Shown in pieces: positions 8,425-18,838 of a DNA stretch of 64,000 nucleotides (position 1 is its first letter; each line of letters opens with the position of its first letter). The stretch is from NCBI GenBank assembly GCA_016194905.1, contig JACQAP010000005.1, forward strand, positions 1 to 64,000. The letters run 5' to 3'. Under the pieces are notes generated by a model, which did not search any database, was not told where the DNA came from, and saw nothing but the letters and a program-made list of their open reading frames with translations. Position numbers and translations under genes: made by a program. Source of the stretch: Betaproteobacteria bacterium. GTDB lineage: Bacteria; Pseudomonadota; Gammaproteobacteria; Burkholderiales; JACQAP01.

Positions 8425-10596
8425 ATGAATTCCCCGGTCAACCGAAACGTGCCGGTCATCAGTTTCTGCGCCGCCCTCGCCATTCTCGCCGGCATCTCGG
8501 CCGTCTCCTATCGCAGTCTGCAGGAATTTGTGGAAAGGGCAAGGTGGGTCGAGCAAACGCAGGACGTACTGCGTGAAGCCGACGCGGTGCTCTCCGATCT
8601 GAAGGACGTGGAAACCGGTGACCGCGGCTATCTGATCTCGGGCGAGGAATCTTTTCTCGTCCCGTACGTCGATGCGCTGGCCAGCATCCCGGCACGGCTG
8701 CGCCGGCTAAAGGAACTCACCGCCGACAACGGCGATCAGCAGAAACGAATTCTGGAACTCGAAAAATTGGTCGATCAACGCCTGCGACAGGCCGCCCTCT
8801 TCCTCAAGACAGCCGGCACTAAACATATGCTCGTGTCCGAACCGACAAGAAAACATATCGCCCAGGGCAAGCTGACCATGGACGAAATACGAGATGTCGT
8901 GAGCAACATGCGGACGCGTGAGGAAATGCTGCTGGTTGAACGCGCGCAAGACTCAAAGCGCAGTTCGAACATGGCAACCGCAATCATTGTCGCCGGTACT
9001 CTGACCAGCTTCACGATGCTGGTTGTCGCTTTCGTCTTTCTGCGTAAAGAGATAGAGCAGCGCGCCCGCGCTGAGCACGCCGCCCAGGCATCGGCCGCGG
9101 AGATCGAGAGTTTGTACAACGAGGCCCCATGCGGTTACCACTCCGTCGACGAGCACGGTACTTTCGTGCGCATCAACGATACCGAACTGGCCTGGCTCGG
9201 ATACGATCGCGAAGAGGTCGTCGGAAAATTGAAATTCATCGACGTGGTCGCACCGGAGTGCGTGCAAACCGTACAGGAAAACTTTCCCAAACTCGTGAAA
9301 GGCGCCAAAACCACGAACCTCGAGTACACGATGGTCCGCAGGAACGGCAGCACATTCCCGGTTTCCGTCAATGCCGTTCCGCTGCTTGATGCAGACGGTA
9401 ACTATGTAATGAGTCGCACGACGATGTTCGATATCACCGCAATGAAACAAGTGGAGCACCAGTACAGGCAAGCCAACGCCTTTCTCGATGCGGTAGTCGA
9501 GAACATTCCAAGCATGATCTTCGTCAAGGAAGCAAAGACGCTGCGGTTCGCCAGAATAAACAGAGCAGAGGAAGAACTGCTCGGCATGCCACGCGAGGCC
9601 TTGATCGGCAAGAGCGACCACGAGCTTTTTCCAAAAGACCAGGCGGACCTCTTCACTGCCAAGGATCGAGAAGTGCTCGCAGCACCCGGCGTAGTGGAAA
9701 TTCCGGAAGAAAAACTGACTACGGCCAACGGCACGCTGATCCTGCGTACGCGAAAGATAGGCCTTCGCGACGCCTATGGCCGGCCGCAGTACCTGCTGGG
9801 AATATCGGACGACATTACGGAGGCAAAGCGAGCGGAAGAAGCCATCCGGGCGCTCAACGCCAGCCTGCAGGTTCGCGCCAATCAGCTCGAAGCGGCCAAC
9901 AAGGATCTCGAAGGCTTTAGTTACTCCGTCTCCCACGACCTGAGGGCACCGCTGCGAGCGATCGACGGATTCACCAAGATCTTCGAGGAAGACTACGGCG
10001 GACAGATCGACGACGAAGGACGGCGTCTGCTGAGGGTCATTCGCGAAAACAGCCGGCGCATGGGACTGCTGATCGACGATTTACTGGCGTTCTCACGATT
10101 GGGCCGGCAGCCGCTATCCACGGAACAGACTGACATGAATTCACTGGCGCTCGAGGCGTTGGACCAGGTCCACGCTGGAGGTCTTGGCACCAACGCCTCC
10201 ACTGTCATCCACGACCTTCCGGCAGCACGCGTCGATCGGTCTTTGCTCAAGCAGGTCTGGATCAACCTGCTGTCGAATGCCCTGAAGTACAGTTCGACGA
10301 GGGAGTCGCCGCAAATCGAAGTGGGATCCTTGACGACGGAGAACGCTCTCGACCATTTGATATTTTTCGTGAAAGACAATGGCGTCGGCTTCGACATGCG
10401 CTACTACGACAAACTCTTCGGCGTATTCCAACGCCTGCACAGAGTTGACGAGTTTTCCGGAACCGGGGTCGGACTCGCTATCGTTCATCGACTGATCACC
10501 CGCCATGGAGGCAGAGTCTGGGCCGAAGCCGAATTGAACAGGGGCGCCACTTTCTTTTTTTCCGTGCCGGTAGGAGGACAAGATGACCGGGTTTGA
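8425..10596 (+). CDS. CHASE3-PAS-PAS sensor histidine kinase
   Basis: Membrane sensor kinase of 723 aa. A first transmembrane helix (about residues 8-28) is followed by a CHASE3 periplasmic domain ([19 protein letters not shown] is typical) and a second helix (about 188-210). Two PAS domains (about 225-345 and 350-470) lead to HisKA with His504 ([12 protein letters not shown]) and a HATPase ([30 protein letters not shown]). This is the class that usually pairs with small stand-alone receivers of the Rcp1 type. A damaged copy of exactly such a receiver overlaps its 3' end by 14 bp. The 226 bp before it carries no other gene. Confidence 0.92.
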   Translation: MNSPVNRNVPVISFCAALAILAGISAVSYRSLQEFVERARWVEQTQDVLREADAVLSDLKDVETGDRGYLISGEESFLVPYVDALASIPARLRRLKELTADNGDQQKRILELEKLVDQRLRQAALFLKTAGTKHMLVSEPTRKHIAQGKLTMDEIRDVVSNMRTREEMLLVERAQDSKRSSNMATAIIVAGTLTSFTMLVVAFVFLRKEIEQRARAEHAAQASAAEIESLYNEAPCGYHSVDEHGTFVRINDTELAWLGYDREEVVGKLKFIDVVAPECVQTVQENFPKLVKGAKTTNLEYTMVRRNGSTFPVSVNAVPLLDADGNYVMSRTTMFDITAMKQVEHQYRQANAFLDAVVENIPSMIFVKEAKTLRFARINRAEEELLGMPREALIGKSDHELFPKDQADLFTAKDREVLAAPGVVEIPEEKLTTANGTLILRTRKIGLRDAYGRPQYLLGISDDITEAKRAEEAIRALNASLQVRANQLEAANKDLEGFSYSVSHDLRAPLRAIDGFTKIFEEDYGGQIDDEGRRLLRVIRENSRRMGLLIDDLLAFSRLGRQPLSTEQTDMNSLALEALDQVHAGGLGTNASTVIHDLPAARVDRSLLKQVWINLLSNALKYSSTRESPQIEVGSLTTENALDHLIFFVKDNGVGFDMRYYDKLFGVFQRLHRVDEFSGTGVGLAIVHRLITRHGGRVWAEAELNRGATFFFSVPVGGQDDRV

Positions 10597-10758
10597 ACGC
10601 GCCGAGATTCTGCTGGTCGAGGACAATCCAGCGGATGCCGAATTGACCGTGCGCGCACTCAGGAAGAAAATCCTTGCCAACTCAAGACGGGTTCCAAAAC
10701 CAGGAGCGTGCCCGTGGTGATGCTGACCTCGAACAAACAGAAAGCTCATGCCTCGTGA
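10583..10758 (+). pseudogene. Rcp1-type response regulator remnant with internal deletion
   Basis: A good ribosome site (TAGGAGG) leads to ATG 10583 and a receiver N-terminus ([20 protein letters not shown]...). After about 33 residues the sequence jumps out of frame into a piece of the receiver's second half ([16 protein letters not shown]) that stops at 10758. The middle of the domain, including the phosphorylated Asp, is missing, and so is the C-terminal end. As read, translation stops at 10720 after 45 aa. The last stop overlaps the GTG of the next gene (GTGA), which suggests that the intact ancestor was coupled to it. The missing middle and the frame change together make a genuine deletion more likely than a single sequencing error. 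Confidence 0.8.
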
Positions 10759-13730
10759 CCGATAACCTGCGCATCCTTCTGGTGGAGGACCTGACCTCCG
10801 ACGCCGAGCTCGAATTGCGCGAACTGCGGCGCAGCGGCCTGACTGTCGAAGCGCGAATCGTCGAGACGGAAGCAGATTTTCGACGCGAGCTGCACAGTTT
10901 CGGACCGGACATCATCCTGTCCGATTTTTCCCTGCCGCGCTTCAGTGGCATGGCGGCATTGACCATCACGCGCGAACTGAGGCCGGACCTTCCCTTTATT
11001 TTTGTGTCCGGCACCATAGGCGAGGAAAATGCCGTGGCCGCGCTGCGCAACGGCGCTACCGACTACGTCCTCAAGACGAATCTCAAACGTTTTCCCTCTG
11101 CGGTCCGGCGTGCGATATCGGAAGCCAAAGAAAGGAAGGCAAGGAAGCAGGCCGAAGACAGAGCGAGGGCTCTGCAAACGCAGTTTTCGATGTTCATGAA
11201 CCACCTTCCCGCAACGGCGTTCGCCAAGGACAGTGAGGGCAAGTTCGTATTCGTCAATCCGACTTTCGAGTCCTTAGCCGGCAGGCACGCCGATAAAATG
11301 CTGGGCAAGACGAGCGCGGATCTCTATCCGCCCGACTACGTCGAGGCGATCGCCGCCAACGATCGCAAAGTGATGGAGGAAAAGCAACCCTATCGCACGA
11401 TCGAAAGGGTGACATTCGGCGGGCCGGATCGCTTCTTCCTGGTGTCAAAATTTCCCATTCTGGAGGACGACGGCCGGGTGGCGATGCTGGGCGGCATCGC
11501 TCTCGATATTACCGATCGCCTGCACATGGAGCAGGCGCTCAAGATCAGTGAAGAGCGCTTCCGAGGCATCGTCGAGACCACGGAGGAACGCGTCTGGGAG
11601 TGCGATGTGCAATTGCGGATGACTTATAACAATCCGGCGCTGACCCGGATCCTCGGCTACCAACCCGCCGAAATGCTCGGGAGAAGTTCGTTCGAGATCC
11701 TCGACGAAAAGGAAGGCGAAATACAGAAGCAGGCGATGGATTTGCGAACCGCGGAGCGATCGGGCTGGCGCGGGGTCGTGATCAAGGCACGCCACAAGAA
11801 CGGCAGCATCAGATGGCTGGAGAGCAACGGCATGCCGTTGTTCAGCGAAGATGGGGCGTTGACCGGTTTCCGTGGTGCCGATCGTGATGTGACCCAGCGC
11901 GTGTTGCAGGAGCAGAAGCTGGCCCGGTTGTCGCGCATTCGCGATGTGCTGGGCAGTTTTTCTTCCGCGATCATCCGGTTGCAACAACGCGAAGAATTGC
12001 TGCAGGAATTCTGCAGGATTGCCGTGGAAGTCGGCGGAATGCACATGGCCTGGGCGGGACTGATCGATGAAAATGCGATGTCTCTTCGCCCAGTGGCCTC
12101 CCATGGAGCGGTCGAAGGATTTCTCGACATGCTCGACTTCTCGATCGTGCCGAAATCACCGGCGCGGGATACTCTGGCTGCGGTCGCGGTGCGCCAGGAA
12201 GCGCAACAAGTCGTCAACGACATCGAAAATTCCGCAACACCACAAATCTGGCGCGAGCATGCGTTACGGCGCGGATATCGTGCCGCGGCAGCATTGCCCT
12301 TTATGTCCGGGACACGGGTTGCGGCGGTAGGTGTTCTCTTCGCGGCGGAAGGAAATTTCTTCAACGAGGACCAGATCAAGCTGCTTGCAGACCTGTCCGC
12401 CGACGCCTCGATTGCGCTCGAACGCATGGAAAAGCAGGACCGCATCGACTACCTTTCCTACTATGACACCATTTCTGGTATAGCCAATCGCACACTGCTC
12501 CTGGAACGTCTGCAGCAGTTCTTGCACGAGGCAAAAAGAAATAACAGAAAACTCGCATTGATGATTCTGGATATCGAAAGATTCAGATTCATCAACGAAT
12601 CCATGGGTCGCGGGGCCGGGGATAGCCTGCTCAAAGCGCTCGCCGACCGCCTTCGCGAGACCCACGAAAGCGAGCGGATAGGTCGGGTCGGCATGAACAG
12701 TTTCGCCATTGTATTGCCCAACGTGACTGACGAGATCCATGCTTCACGCCTGGTCGAGGAAAAGCGCAAGGCGCTGCTGCTGAGTCCGTTCACGATCGAC
12801 GGGCGCGACTTGCGGGTGGCGGCCCGCTGCGGGGTTACTATTTTTCCGGATGACGGAAGCGATCCCGAAATGTTGATGCGAAACGCCGAGGCGGCGCTGA
12901 CGCGGGCAAAGCAGGCAGGCGAAGCCGCCGTGTACTACACCCCCAAACTCAACGCCGACGTCGCCGAACGGCTTGCCCTGGAAAACAAGCTGCGTCAGGC
13001 GCTGGAGGAACACCGCTTCGTGCTGCACTACCAGCCCAAGGTCAGCCTGGCGAACGGCGAGATCGAGGGGTTCGAGGCGCTGCTCCGCTGGAACGACCCG
13101 GATAGCGGCCTGGTGCCACCGGCACGATTCATTCCCATACTGGAAGAAACCGGAATGATCCTGGAAGTCGGCAAATGGGCGTTGATGGAAGCGGCACGCG
13201 TATACCGAAAATGGAAAGGGGAAGGCGTCTCCGCCAAGCGCATTGCGGTCAATGTCTCTCCGATCCAGTTGCGGCAACGCGATTTCGTGGATTTCGTCCG
13301 TCAAATCTTCAATGACTATGGGCCCGAGACCGGTATCGACATCGAAATTACCGAAAGCATGGTGATGCAGGACATAGAGCGCAGCGCCGAGATCCTGCGC
13401 GCACTGCGCGATGCGGGCGCCAAAATCGCCATGGACGATTTCGGTACCGGCTATTCATCGTTGAGTTATCTGGCACGACTGCCGATCGACGCGCTGAAAA
13501 TCGACCGCTCCTTCATCAGCACCATTACCGAGCGTCAGGATGACGTCGAAATCGCTTCGGCAATCATTTCCATGGCACAATCGCTCGGGCTGAGCACCGT
13601 CGCCGAGGGAGTTGAAACGCGCGCGCAACGCGACCTGCTGCGCACGCTCGGCTGTCACCAGATCCAGGGTTATCTGATCAGCCCGCCAGTGCCCGAGGAA
13701 GAAATTCTGAAGATGCTCCCCCGCAGCTAG
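10755..13730 (+). CDS. REC-PAS-PAS-GAF-GGDEF(degenerate)-EAL phosphodiesterase
   Basis: Multidomain c-di-GMP protein of 991 aa. Order: receiver (about 1-125, Asp57 in ILSDFSLP), PAS (about 140-265), PAS (about 270-395), GAF (about 410-560), GGDEF (about 570-735), EAL (about 740-990). The GGDEF signature is replaced by GMNSF, so cyclase activity is not expected; it may bind GTP as a regulatory domain. The EAL domain keeps its metal and catalytic residues (FEALLRW with Glu774, EITESMVM, DDFGTGYSS, LKIDRSFI, AEGVET), so it should hydrolyse c-di-GMP under control of receiver phosphorylation. GTG 10755 is chosen because an earlier in-frame ATG lies inside the upstream receiver remnant. It converges with the next gene, overlapping by 4 bp. 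Confidence 0.9.
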   Translation: MTDNLRILLVEDLTSDAELELRELRRSGLTVEARIVETEADFRRELHSFGPDIILSDFSLPRFSGMAALTITRELRPDLPFIFVSGTIGEENAVAALRNGATDYVLKTNLKRFPSAVRRAISEAKERKARKQAEDRARALQTQFSMFMNHLPATAFAKDSEGKFVFVNPTFESLAGRHADKMLGKTSADLYPPDYVEAIAANDRKVMEEKQPYRTIERVTFGGPDRFFLVSKFPILEDDGRVAMLGGIALDITDRLHMEQALKISEERFRGIVETTEERVWECDVQLRMTYNNPALTRILGYQPAEMLGRSSFEILDEKEGEIQKQAMDLRTAERSGWRGVVIKARHKNGSIRWLESNGMPLFSEDGALTGFRGADRDVTQRVLQEQKLARLSRIRDVLGSFSSAIIRLQQREELLQEFCRIAVEVGGMHMAWAGLIDENAMSLRPVASHGAVEGFLDMLDFSIVPKSPARDTLAAVAVRQEAQQVVNDIENSATPQIWREHALRRGYRAAAALPFMSGTRVAAVGVLFAAEGNFFNEDQIKLLADLSADASIALERMEKQDRIDYLSYYDTISGIANRTLLLERLQQFLHEAKRNNRKLALMILDIERFRFINESMGRGAGDSLLKALADRLRETHESERIGRVGMNSFAIVLPNVTDEIHASRLVEEKRKALLLSPFTIDGRDLRVAARCGVTIFPDDGSDPEMLMRNAEAALTRAKQAGEAAVYYTPKLNADVAERLALENKLRQALEEHRFVLHYQPKVSLANGEIEGFEALLRWNDPDSGLVPPARFIPILEETGMILEVGKWALMEAARVYRKWKGEGVSAKRIAVNVSPIQLRQRDFVDFVRQIFNDYGPETGIDIEITESMVMQDIERSAEILRALRDAGAKIAMDDFGTGYSSLSYLARLPIDALKIDRSFISTITERQDDVEIASAIISMAQSLGLSTVAEGVETRAQRDLLRTLGCHQIQGYLISPPVPEEEILKMLPRS

Positions 13731-15430
13731 CCACCGCGCAGAAAGTCGAAGTCGCAACCGCCGTCGGCTTGCAGGATGTGCTCGTTGTAGAGCCGTGCAT
13801 AACCTCTTGGCGGCAGGGGCGGCTTCTTGAAATCCTCGCGACGCCTGTTCATTTCCTCTTCGCTGACCCACAAATCCAGTTTCCTGTCCTTCACGGACAA
13901 GCGGATACGATCGCCGCTTTTCACCAGCGCCAGTGGCCCGCCCGATGCTGCGTCCGGCGTAATATGCAGAATCACCGTGCCGAACGCGGTACCGCTCATG
14001 CGGGCATCGGAAATGCGCACCATGTCCTTCAGTCCTTTTTGCGCCAGCTTCTTCGGAATGGGCAGGTAGCCCGCCTCCGGCATGCCCGAAGGGCTGCGCG
14101 GTCCGGCGTTCTTCAGCACCAGAAAATCATCCTTGGTAACATCAAGATCCGGCAAGTCGATCCGCGCGGACAAATCCTCCAACGATTCGAACACCACCGC
14201 CCTGCCCTCTTTTTCGAACAGGCTATCATCGGCCGCGGCTCGTTTCAAAATTGCCCCTCCGGGCGCCAGGCTGCCGAACAGCGCGACCAAGCCGCCTACC
14301 GGCGTGATCGGCTCGGATCGAGAACGGATGACACCGCGGTCGACGAACGGCACACCGCGCGCCAACCGCGTACGCAGTGTTTCTCCGGTGACGGCCATGC
14401 AATCGAGATGCAACAAGTCCTTCAATTCGAGAAGCAAGGCACTCATGCCTCCAGCCGCGTGGAAATCCTGCATGTAGTAACTGCCCGTAGGCTTGAGATC
14501 GATCAGCACCGGGGTTTCGTCGGACAATCGATTGAGGTGCTCCAGCGAAATCTTGATGCCACGCCGCCCGGCGATCGCAGTGAGGTGAATGATGGCGTTG
14601 GTCGAACCGCCAATGGCGAGCAACACCCGCAGCGCGTTTTCGACCGATTTTGCGGTGATGATCTCGGACGGCCGCGGCCCCTTGGTCTTGATCATCTCCA
14701 TTGCGCAGACTCCGGTTGCTTCCGCGGCGCGAATGCGATCGGCATGCACTGCGGGAATGGTTGCGGTGTCCGGAAGGCTCATGCCCAGCGCTTCGGCAAC
14801 GCAGGCCATGGTGCTGGCAGTCCCCATGACGGCACATGTGCCGGCGGTGGTGGCGAGATTGCCTTCGATCTCGTCGATGCCCTCGTCGCTGACTTCACCG
14901 GCGCGATATTTCCCCCAGAAGCGCCGGCAATCGGTACAGGCACCAAGCCGTTCGCCGCGGAATGGCATCGCCATCATCGGACCGGTAACCAGCTGGATCG
15001 CCGGCACGTCGGCTGAAATTGCACCCATCAGCTGCGCGGGCACCGTCTTGTCGCAGCCGCCGATCAACACGACCGCATCCATGGGCTGCGCCCGTATCAT
15101 CTCTTCGACGTCGATCGCCATGAGGTTGCGGAACATCAGGCTGGTGGGGCTCAGGAACACCTCCCCGAGCGAAATGGTCGGAAAGTCGACCGGCAGCCCA
15201 CCGGACCTGAGCACCCCGCGTTTGACCGCCTCGACAAGCTCCGGTACGTAGCGATGGCAATTGTTGAAGCCGCTCGCCGACTGCGCGATACCGACGATCG
15301 GACGTCCCAGCATGTCCTTCGAGTAACCCATCGACCGGGCGAAGGAACGTCTCAGGTAGGCGGCAAACTCCGGATCGCCATAGTTGGTGAGGTTGCGGCG
15401 GATGCCGCGCTTGTCGTGGTTGTCGGCCAT
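13727..15430 (-). CDS. IlvD/Edd family sugar-acid or dihydroxy-acid dehydratase
   Basis: Iron-sulfur-dependent dehydratase of 567 aa. Three Cys typical of the family ligand set are visible: SGFNNCHRYV near residue 58, GGCDKTVPAQ near 125 and TAGTCAVMGTAST near 197. The Lys-containing metal-binding region and the C-terminal swivelling domain (DARMSGTAFGTVILHITPDA) are intact. Length is normal. The GACTDCRRFWGKYRAGE stretch and the overall pattern look closer to the pentonate/hexonate dehydratases than to biosynthetic IlvD, but the substrate (aldonic acid versus dihydroxyisovalerate) cannot be settled here. No branched-chain biosynthesis gene lies nearby. It is transcribed alone. Confidence 0.85.
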   Translation of the reverse strand: MADNHDKRGIRRNLTNYGDPEFAAYLRRSFARSMGYSKDMLGRPIVGIAQSASGFNNCHRYVPELVEAVKRGVLRSGGLPVDFPTISLGEVFLSPTSLMFRNLMAIDVEEMIRAQPMDAVVLIGGCDKTVPAQLMGAISADVPAIQLVTGPMMAMPFRGERLGACTDCRRFWGKYRAGEVSDEGIDEIEGNLATTAGTCAVMGTASTMACVAEALGMSLPDTATIPAVHADRIRAAEATGVCAMEMIKTKGPRPSEIITAKSVENALRVLLAIGGSTNAIIHLTAIAGRRGIKISLEHLNRLSDETPVLIDLKPTGSYYMQDFHAAGGMSALLLELKDLLHLDCMAVTGETLRTRLARGVPFVDRGVIRSRSEPITPVGGLVALFGSLAPGGAILKRAAADDSLFEKEGRAVVFESLEDLSARIDLPDLDVTKDDFLVLKNAGPRSPSGMPEAGYLPIPKKLAQKGLKDMVRISDARMSGTAFGTVILHITPDAASGGPLALVKSGDRIRLSVKDRKLDLWVSEEEMNRRREDFKKPPLPPRGYARLYNEHILQADGGCDFDFLRGG

Positions 15431-15498
15431 GATCTCGGAATGGGAGAATGAGCCGCTATGATAGGTTCACCTGCCATCCCGCGCCAACCGGAGTTTTC

Positions 15499-15687
15499 AT
15501 GAAAAATTTGATCGCCACCATTTTGCTGGCCCTGCTGGGTTCGGCATATGCCCAATCGGCCATCGCTGAATTTCTGCGCAAGGCCGAGTCCGCTGCACCT
15601 GCGCCGGATTTCGAGGCCGGCAGCAGCCGGATGACGGTCATCGTGATATGCAGCGTGCGCGATACTTTGTACAATCGAGATCGGTGA
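15499..15687 (+). CDS. Small secreted protein, possibly truncated
   Basis: A 62-aa reading frame with a GGAG site five bases before ATG 15499 and a clear signal peptide (MKNLIATILLALLGSAYAQ). The mature part is only about 40 residues, with no recognisable domain and a weak ending (CSVRDTLYNRDR). The signal peptide argues for a real gene; the short, unmatched remainder suggests it may be the start of a longer secreted protein that has been cut. It is divergent from the dehydratase. Confidence 0.4.
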   Translation: MKNLIATILLALLGSAYAQSAIAEFLRKAESAAPAPDFEAGSSRMTVIVICSVRDTLYNRDR

Positions 15688-15774
15688 GAGGGTTGAAAAC
15701 GACTCCGGATTTCTAACCTCCTGTTGATTGTTTACCGTATTTCGCCTCTCCTTCGTGTTAATCGCGTTGGGCTC

Positions 15775-16947
15775 TTAGACGCGTTCGATGATGGTGGCGG
15801 TGGCCTGTCCGTGACCGATGCACATGACCTGGAGGCCGAGCGTGCCGCCAGTGGCTTCAAGGCCCGCGAGCATTTTCGCCATCAGGCCTGCGCCGGTTGC
15901 GCCCAATGGATGCCCATGGGCAATCGCGCCCCCCCAGGGATTGACTTTGGCCATGTCGGGATTCAATTCTTTGGCCCATGACAGTACGACGGTCGCAAAC
16001 GCTTCGTTGATCTCGATCCAGTCCAGATCCCGGATCGTAATTCCGGCCTTCGCCAGTGCGAGCCGCGTGGCAGGAATGACGCCGGTCAATTGCATGGTCG
16101 GGTCGGATCCAATGGCGACCCGCGAGCGAAAGCGTGCCTTCGCCTTCAAGCCATCAGCTCGTGCCGCATGGGCGCTGGCGACCAGTACCGCAGATGCACC
16201 GTCGGAAATCTGGCTTGAATTCGCGGCCGTTACCACGCCTTTTCCCTCCGGTCGAAAAGCCGGTTTCAACGATGCCATTTTGGCTTCGTCGATTTGCACC
16301 CGAACGCCCTCGTCGCGATCGAGCACGAAGGGCTGGCCATCCGGCGATACACCAGTCACCGGAAGCAGTTCCCGGTTCAGCCCGGCTTTTTGTGCAAGGA
16401 CAGCGCGACGATGGCTTTCCTTGGCAAACTCGTCGACAACCTGCCGCGACAATCCCCACTTGTCCGCGACACGCTCGGCGCTCTCTCCCTGATGGATCAA
16501 TTCGTGGCGCTTGAACAGTTCGGGATCGAGCTTTTCGAACCCGTTGACCGGACCGCCCAGTCCGATATCCAGAAACATCGGCACGCGGCTCATGCTCTCG
16601 ACGCCGCAGCCGATGACGTAGTTCATGTCACCGGCGGCAATCGCCTGTGCCGCGAAATGCACGGCTTGCTGGCTGGAGCCGCACATGCGATTCAACGATA
16701 CCCCCGGCACTTCTACCGGAAGCGTTGACAACAACACGGCAAGTCGCGCCGGGTTCGCCCCCTGTTCTCCGGCAAGTGTCACGGTGCCATCGATCACGTC
16801 TTCGATCTTCCGGGAATCGACCCCCGCTCGCGCGAGCAGGCCGTCGAGCACATGCGCCAGCAAAGCGTCCGGTCTCTGCTCCCGCAAAGCGCCCCCCCGC
16901 CGTCCGAATGGCGTGCGCACTGCGTCAAGAATCACCGCTTCGTTCAT
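15775..16947 (-). CDS. Thiolase (acetyl-CoA acyltransferase family)
   Basis: Thiolase of 390 aa that condenses or cleaves acyl-CoA with CoA. The nucleophilic Cys lies in [14 protein letters not shown] (about residue 88). The C-terminal [10 protein letters not shown] supplies the active His (about 346) and [13 protein letters not shown] the second Cys. ATG 16947 is chosen because TTGGAG lies just upstream; an ATG at 16959 would sit on that ribosome site. The gene heads a - strand run with the glutathione transferase upstream and shares the acyl-CoA theme of this block. The final C-x-G-x-G shows His in place of the usual Gly (CIGHG), a small deviation. Confidence 0.92.
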   Translation of the reverse strand: MNEAVILDAVRTPFGRRGGALREQRPDALLAHVLDGLLARAGVDSRKIEDVIDGTVTLAGEQGANPARLAVLLSTLPVEVPGVSLNRMCGSSQQAVHFAAQAIAAGDMNYVIGCGVESMSRVPMFLDIGLGGPVNGFEKLDPELFKRHELIHQGESAERVADKWGLSRQVVDEFAKESHRRAVLAQKAGLNRELLPVTGVSPDGQPFVLDRDEGVRVQIDEAKMASLKPAFRPEGKGVVTAANSSQISDGASAVLVASAHAARADGLKAKARFRSRVAIGSDPTMQLTGVIPATRLALAKAGITIRDLDWIEINEAFATVVLSWAKELNPDMAKVNPWGGAIAHGHPLGATGAGLMAKMLAGLEATGGTLGLQVMCIGHGQATATIIERV

Positions 16948-16968
16948 AACAATCTCCAAACCGTGCCC

Positions 16969-17754
16969 TTATCGAATGTCGCGGCTGAAACGAATCGTCC
17001 CTTTCTCGATTCCCTCGAGCACGACCGGGAGACCGCCTGCCGCGATCATCCATTCCAGACGATGGTCGCGATACTGGCGCTTGATCTGGCCCTTGCTGAG
17101 CATGTCGGCAAGATCGGGCAATTTCGCCACGACGTCCTCCACTTGCTTCCTGACTTTGTCCACGCTCGGCCGCTGGTTCACGCGCACCAACCATTCGGCG
17201 AGTCGTGATTCTTTCGGCGGCAGGTAGCCGTACATCGCCGAGCGATTGACGAACGGCACGATGCAAACATCGCCCCAGCCAAACTGTTCGCCATTGAACC
17301 AGGGCCGCGAACCCAGTTGCCGATCGAGCCAAGCCTGGTAACCCTCGATGTTCTTTTTACCATAGGCCACGATCTTTTCGGCCAGTGCTCCGTCCGCGCG
17401 CTTAAAGCGTGTGACTTCCATGGTGCCCCAATTGTTCGGTTCGTATTGGGTATCCATCACGTCCTCGATCATTCGCACCCTCGCCCGCTCCGCCGACGAT
17501 TTCGGCAGCAGCGGCGGATTTGACCACTTGTCCTCGAGGTACTCCAGAATTACCGTGGAATCGAACACTCTGAAGTCGCCATCTATCAGAACCGGGATCT
17601 CGGCACGCGGGTTGGCGTCTACGAAGGCACCACCCGCGGTGCCGGACATCAACCCTTCGGCGGGCAGCGATTCGAATGCGATGCCTTTTTCGAGCAAGGC
17701 AATCTTGACCTTCTGCACATACCCCGATAACGGATTTTCGTAGAGCTTCAGCAT
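16969..17754 (-). CDS. Glutathione S-transferase family protein
   Basis: Cytosolic GST-fold protein of 261 aa. The N-terminal thioredoxin-like domain (about 1-85) shows the glutathione-site pattern AEIPVLIDGD (cis-Pro) and DSTVILEYLED. The all-helical C-terminal domain follows (about 95-230). It lies 21 bases upstream of the thiolase start and is probably co-transcribed with it. The reaction is unknown; in such catabolic settings GSTs may act as isomerases, lyases or detoxifying enzymes. Confidence 0.88.
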   Translation of the reverse strand: MLKLYENPLSGYVQKVKIALLEKGIAFESLPAEGLMSGTAGGAFVDANPRAEIPVLIDGDFRVFDSTVILEYLEDKWSNPPLLPKSSAERARVRMIEDVMDTQYEPNNWGTMEVTRFKRADGALAEKIVAYGKKNIEGYQAWLDRQLGSRPWFNGEQFGWGDVCIVPFVNRSAMYGYLPPKESRLAEWLVRVNQRPSVDKVRKQVEDVVAKLPDLADMLSKGQIKRQYRDHRLEWMIAAGGLPVVLEGIEKGTIRFSRDIR

Positions 17755-17843
17755 CTCCTCTCCCCTTCTTTTGTCTTTGTAAGTTTTCGGTTACTGGTGA
17801 TACATCTGGTTCTCTCCCGGCCCGGAGTCCTCGGTCCCTGCCT

Positions 17844-18818
17844 TCACGTTGTGAGCACGACCTTGCCGCTAACCCGTTTGTTGAGAACCTCGTTGAGCGC
17901 TTCCGCCGCCCGTTCCAGAGGATAGGCCGCATGAATATGCGGCTTGATTTTTCCTGCGGCGTACATCGCCATGAGTTCCCAGTTGTTCTCGCGATTGCGC
18001 TCCGGTTCGTTTTTTGTGAACGCGCCCCAGAACACACCGACGATCGAGCAACCCTTCAGCAAGGTTAGATTCAGCGCAACCTTGGGAATGTCGCCAGCGG
18101 CAAATCCCACGACCAGGAAGCGGCCTTTCCACGCCATGTCGCGCAGCGCCGGTTCCGAATAAGGCCCGCCGACCGGATCGTAGACGACATCCATGCCTTT
18201 GCCCGCGGTGATGGCCTTCACTCTTGCGCGCAGATCTTCCGAGCCGTAGTTGATCACGTCATCGGCGCCATTGTCCCGGCATATCTTCAACTTGGCGTCG
18301 CTGGATGCGGCCGCAATGACGCGTGCGCCCATTGCCTTGCCGAGCTGAATCGCTGCGAGCCCTACGCCCCCCGCGGCGCCCAGCACCAGCAGGGATTCAC
18401 CGGCCTTGATATCCGCCCTGTCCTTTAGCGCGTGATACGAAGTCCCATAAGTCAGCACGAACGCGGACGCAGGTATGAAATCCATGCTCGCCGGCATCGG
18501 AATGGTGCGATCCGCATCGACTACCATCTCTTCCGCGAACCCACCCCAGGTGTTGAATGCGATCACGCGATCGCCCGGTTTTACGCGCGTGACGCCTTCA
18601 CCGATCTCCTTGACCACACCGGCCACCTCTCCGCCAGGGGAGAAGGGCATTTCAGGTTTGAACTGATATTTGCCCTGGATGATCAGCGTGTCCGGGAAAT
18701 TCACGCCGCATGCTTTCACGCTCACCACAACCTGCCCATACGCGGGTTTTGGCGAAGGGATGTCCTCGATGACGAGTTTGCCCGGCAGACCGTATTCTTT
18801 GCAAAGAACTGCTTTCAT
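17844..18818 (-). CDS. NADPH:quinone oxidoreductase family protein (zinc-free MDR)
   Basis: Medium-chain reductase of 324 aa. The GroES-like N-domain (about 1-125) lacks the Cys/His zinc ligands of alcohol dehydrogenases, and the Rossmann motif is LVLGAAGGVGLAAIQLGKAM (about 143-162). It therefore belongs to the quinone oxidoreductase/enoyl reductase group that uses NADPH. It lies 89 bases upstream of the GST gene in the same direction. The upstream side is occupied by a repeat cluster rather than an obvious promoter. Confidence 0.9.
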   Translation of the reverse strand: MKAVLCKEYGLPGKLVIEDIPSPKPAYGQVVVSVKACGVNFPDTLIIQGKYQFKPEMPFSPGGEVAGVVKEIGEGVTRVKPGDRVIAFNTWGGFAEEMVVDADRTIPMPASMDFIPASAFVLTYGTSYHALKDRADIKAGESLLVLGAAGGVGLAAIQLGKAMGARVIAAASSDAKLKICRDNGADDVINYGSEDLRARVKAITAGKGMDVVYDPVGGPYSEPALRDMAWKGRFLVVGFAAGDIPKVALNLTLLKGCSIVGVFWGAFTKNEPERNRENNWELMAMYAAGKIKPHIHAAYPLERAAEALNEVLNKRVSGKVVLTT

Positions 18819-18838
18819 TTGGAACTACACCTCTCTTA

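Noticed and set aside
13727-13730. Functional meaning of the 4-bp convergent overlap between phosphodiesterase and dehydratase
   Set aside because: Short convergent overlaps are common in compact genomes and need no special explanation.
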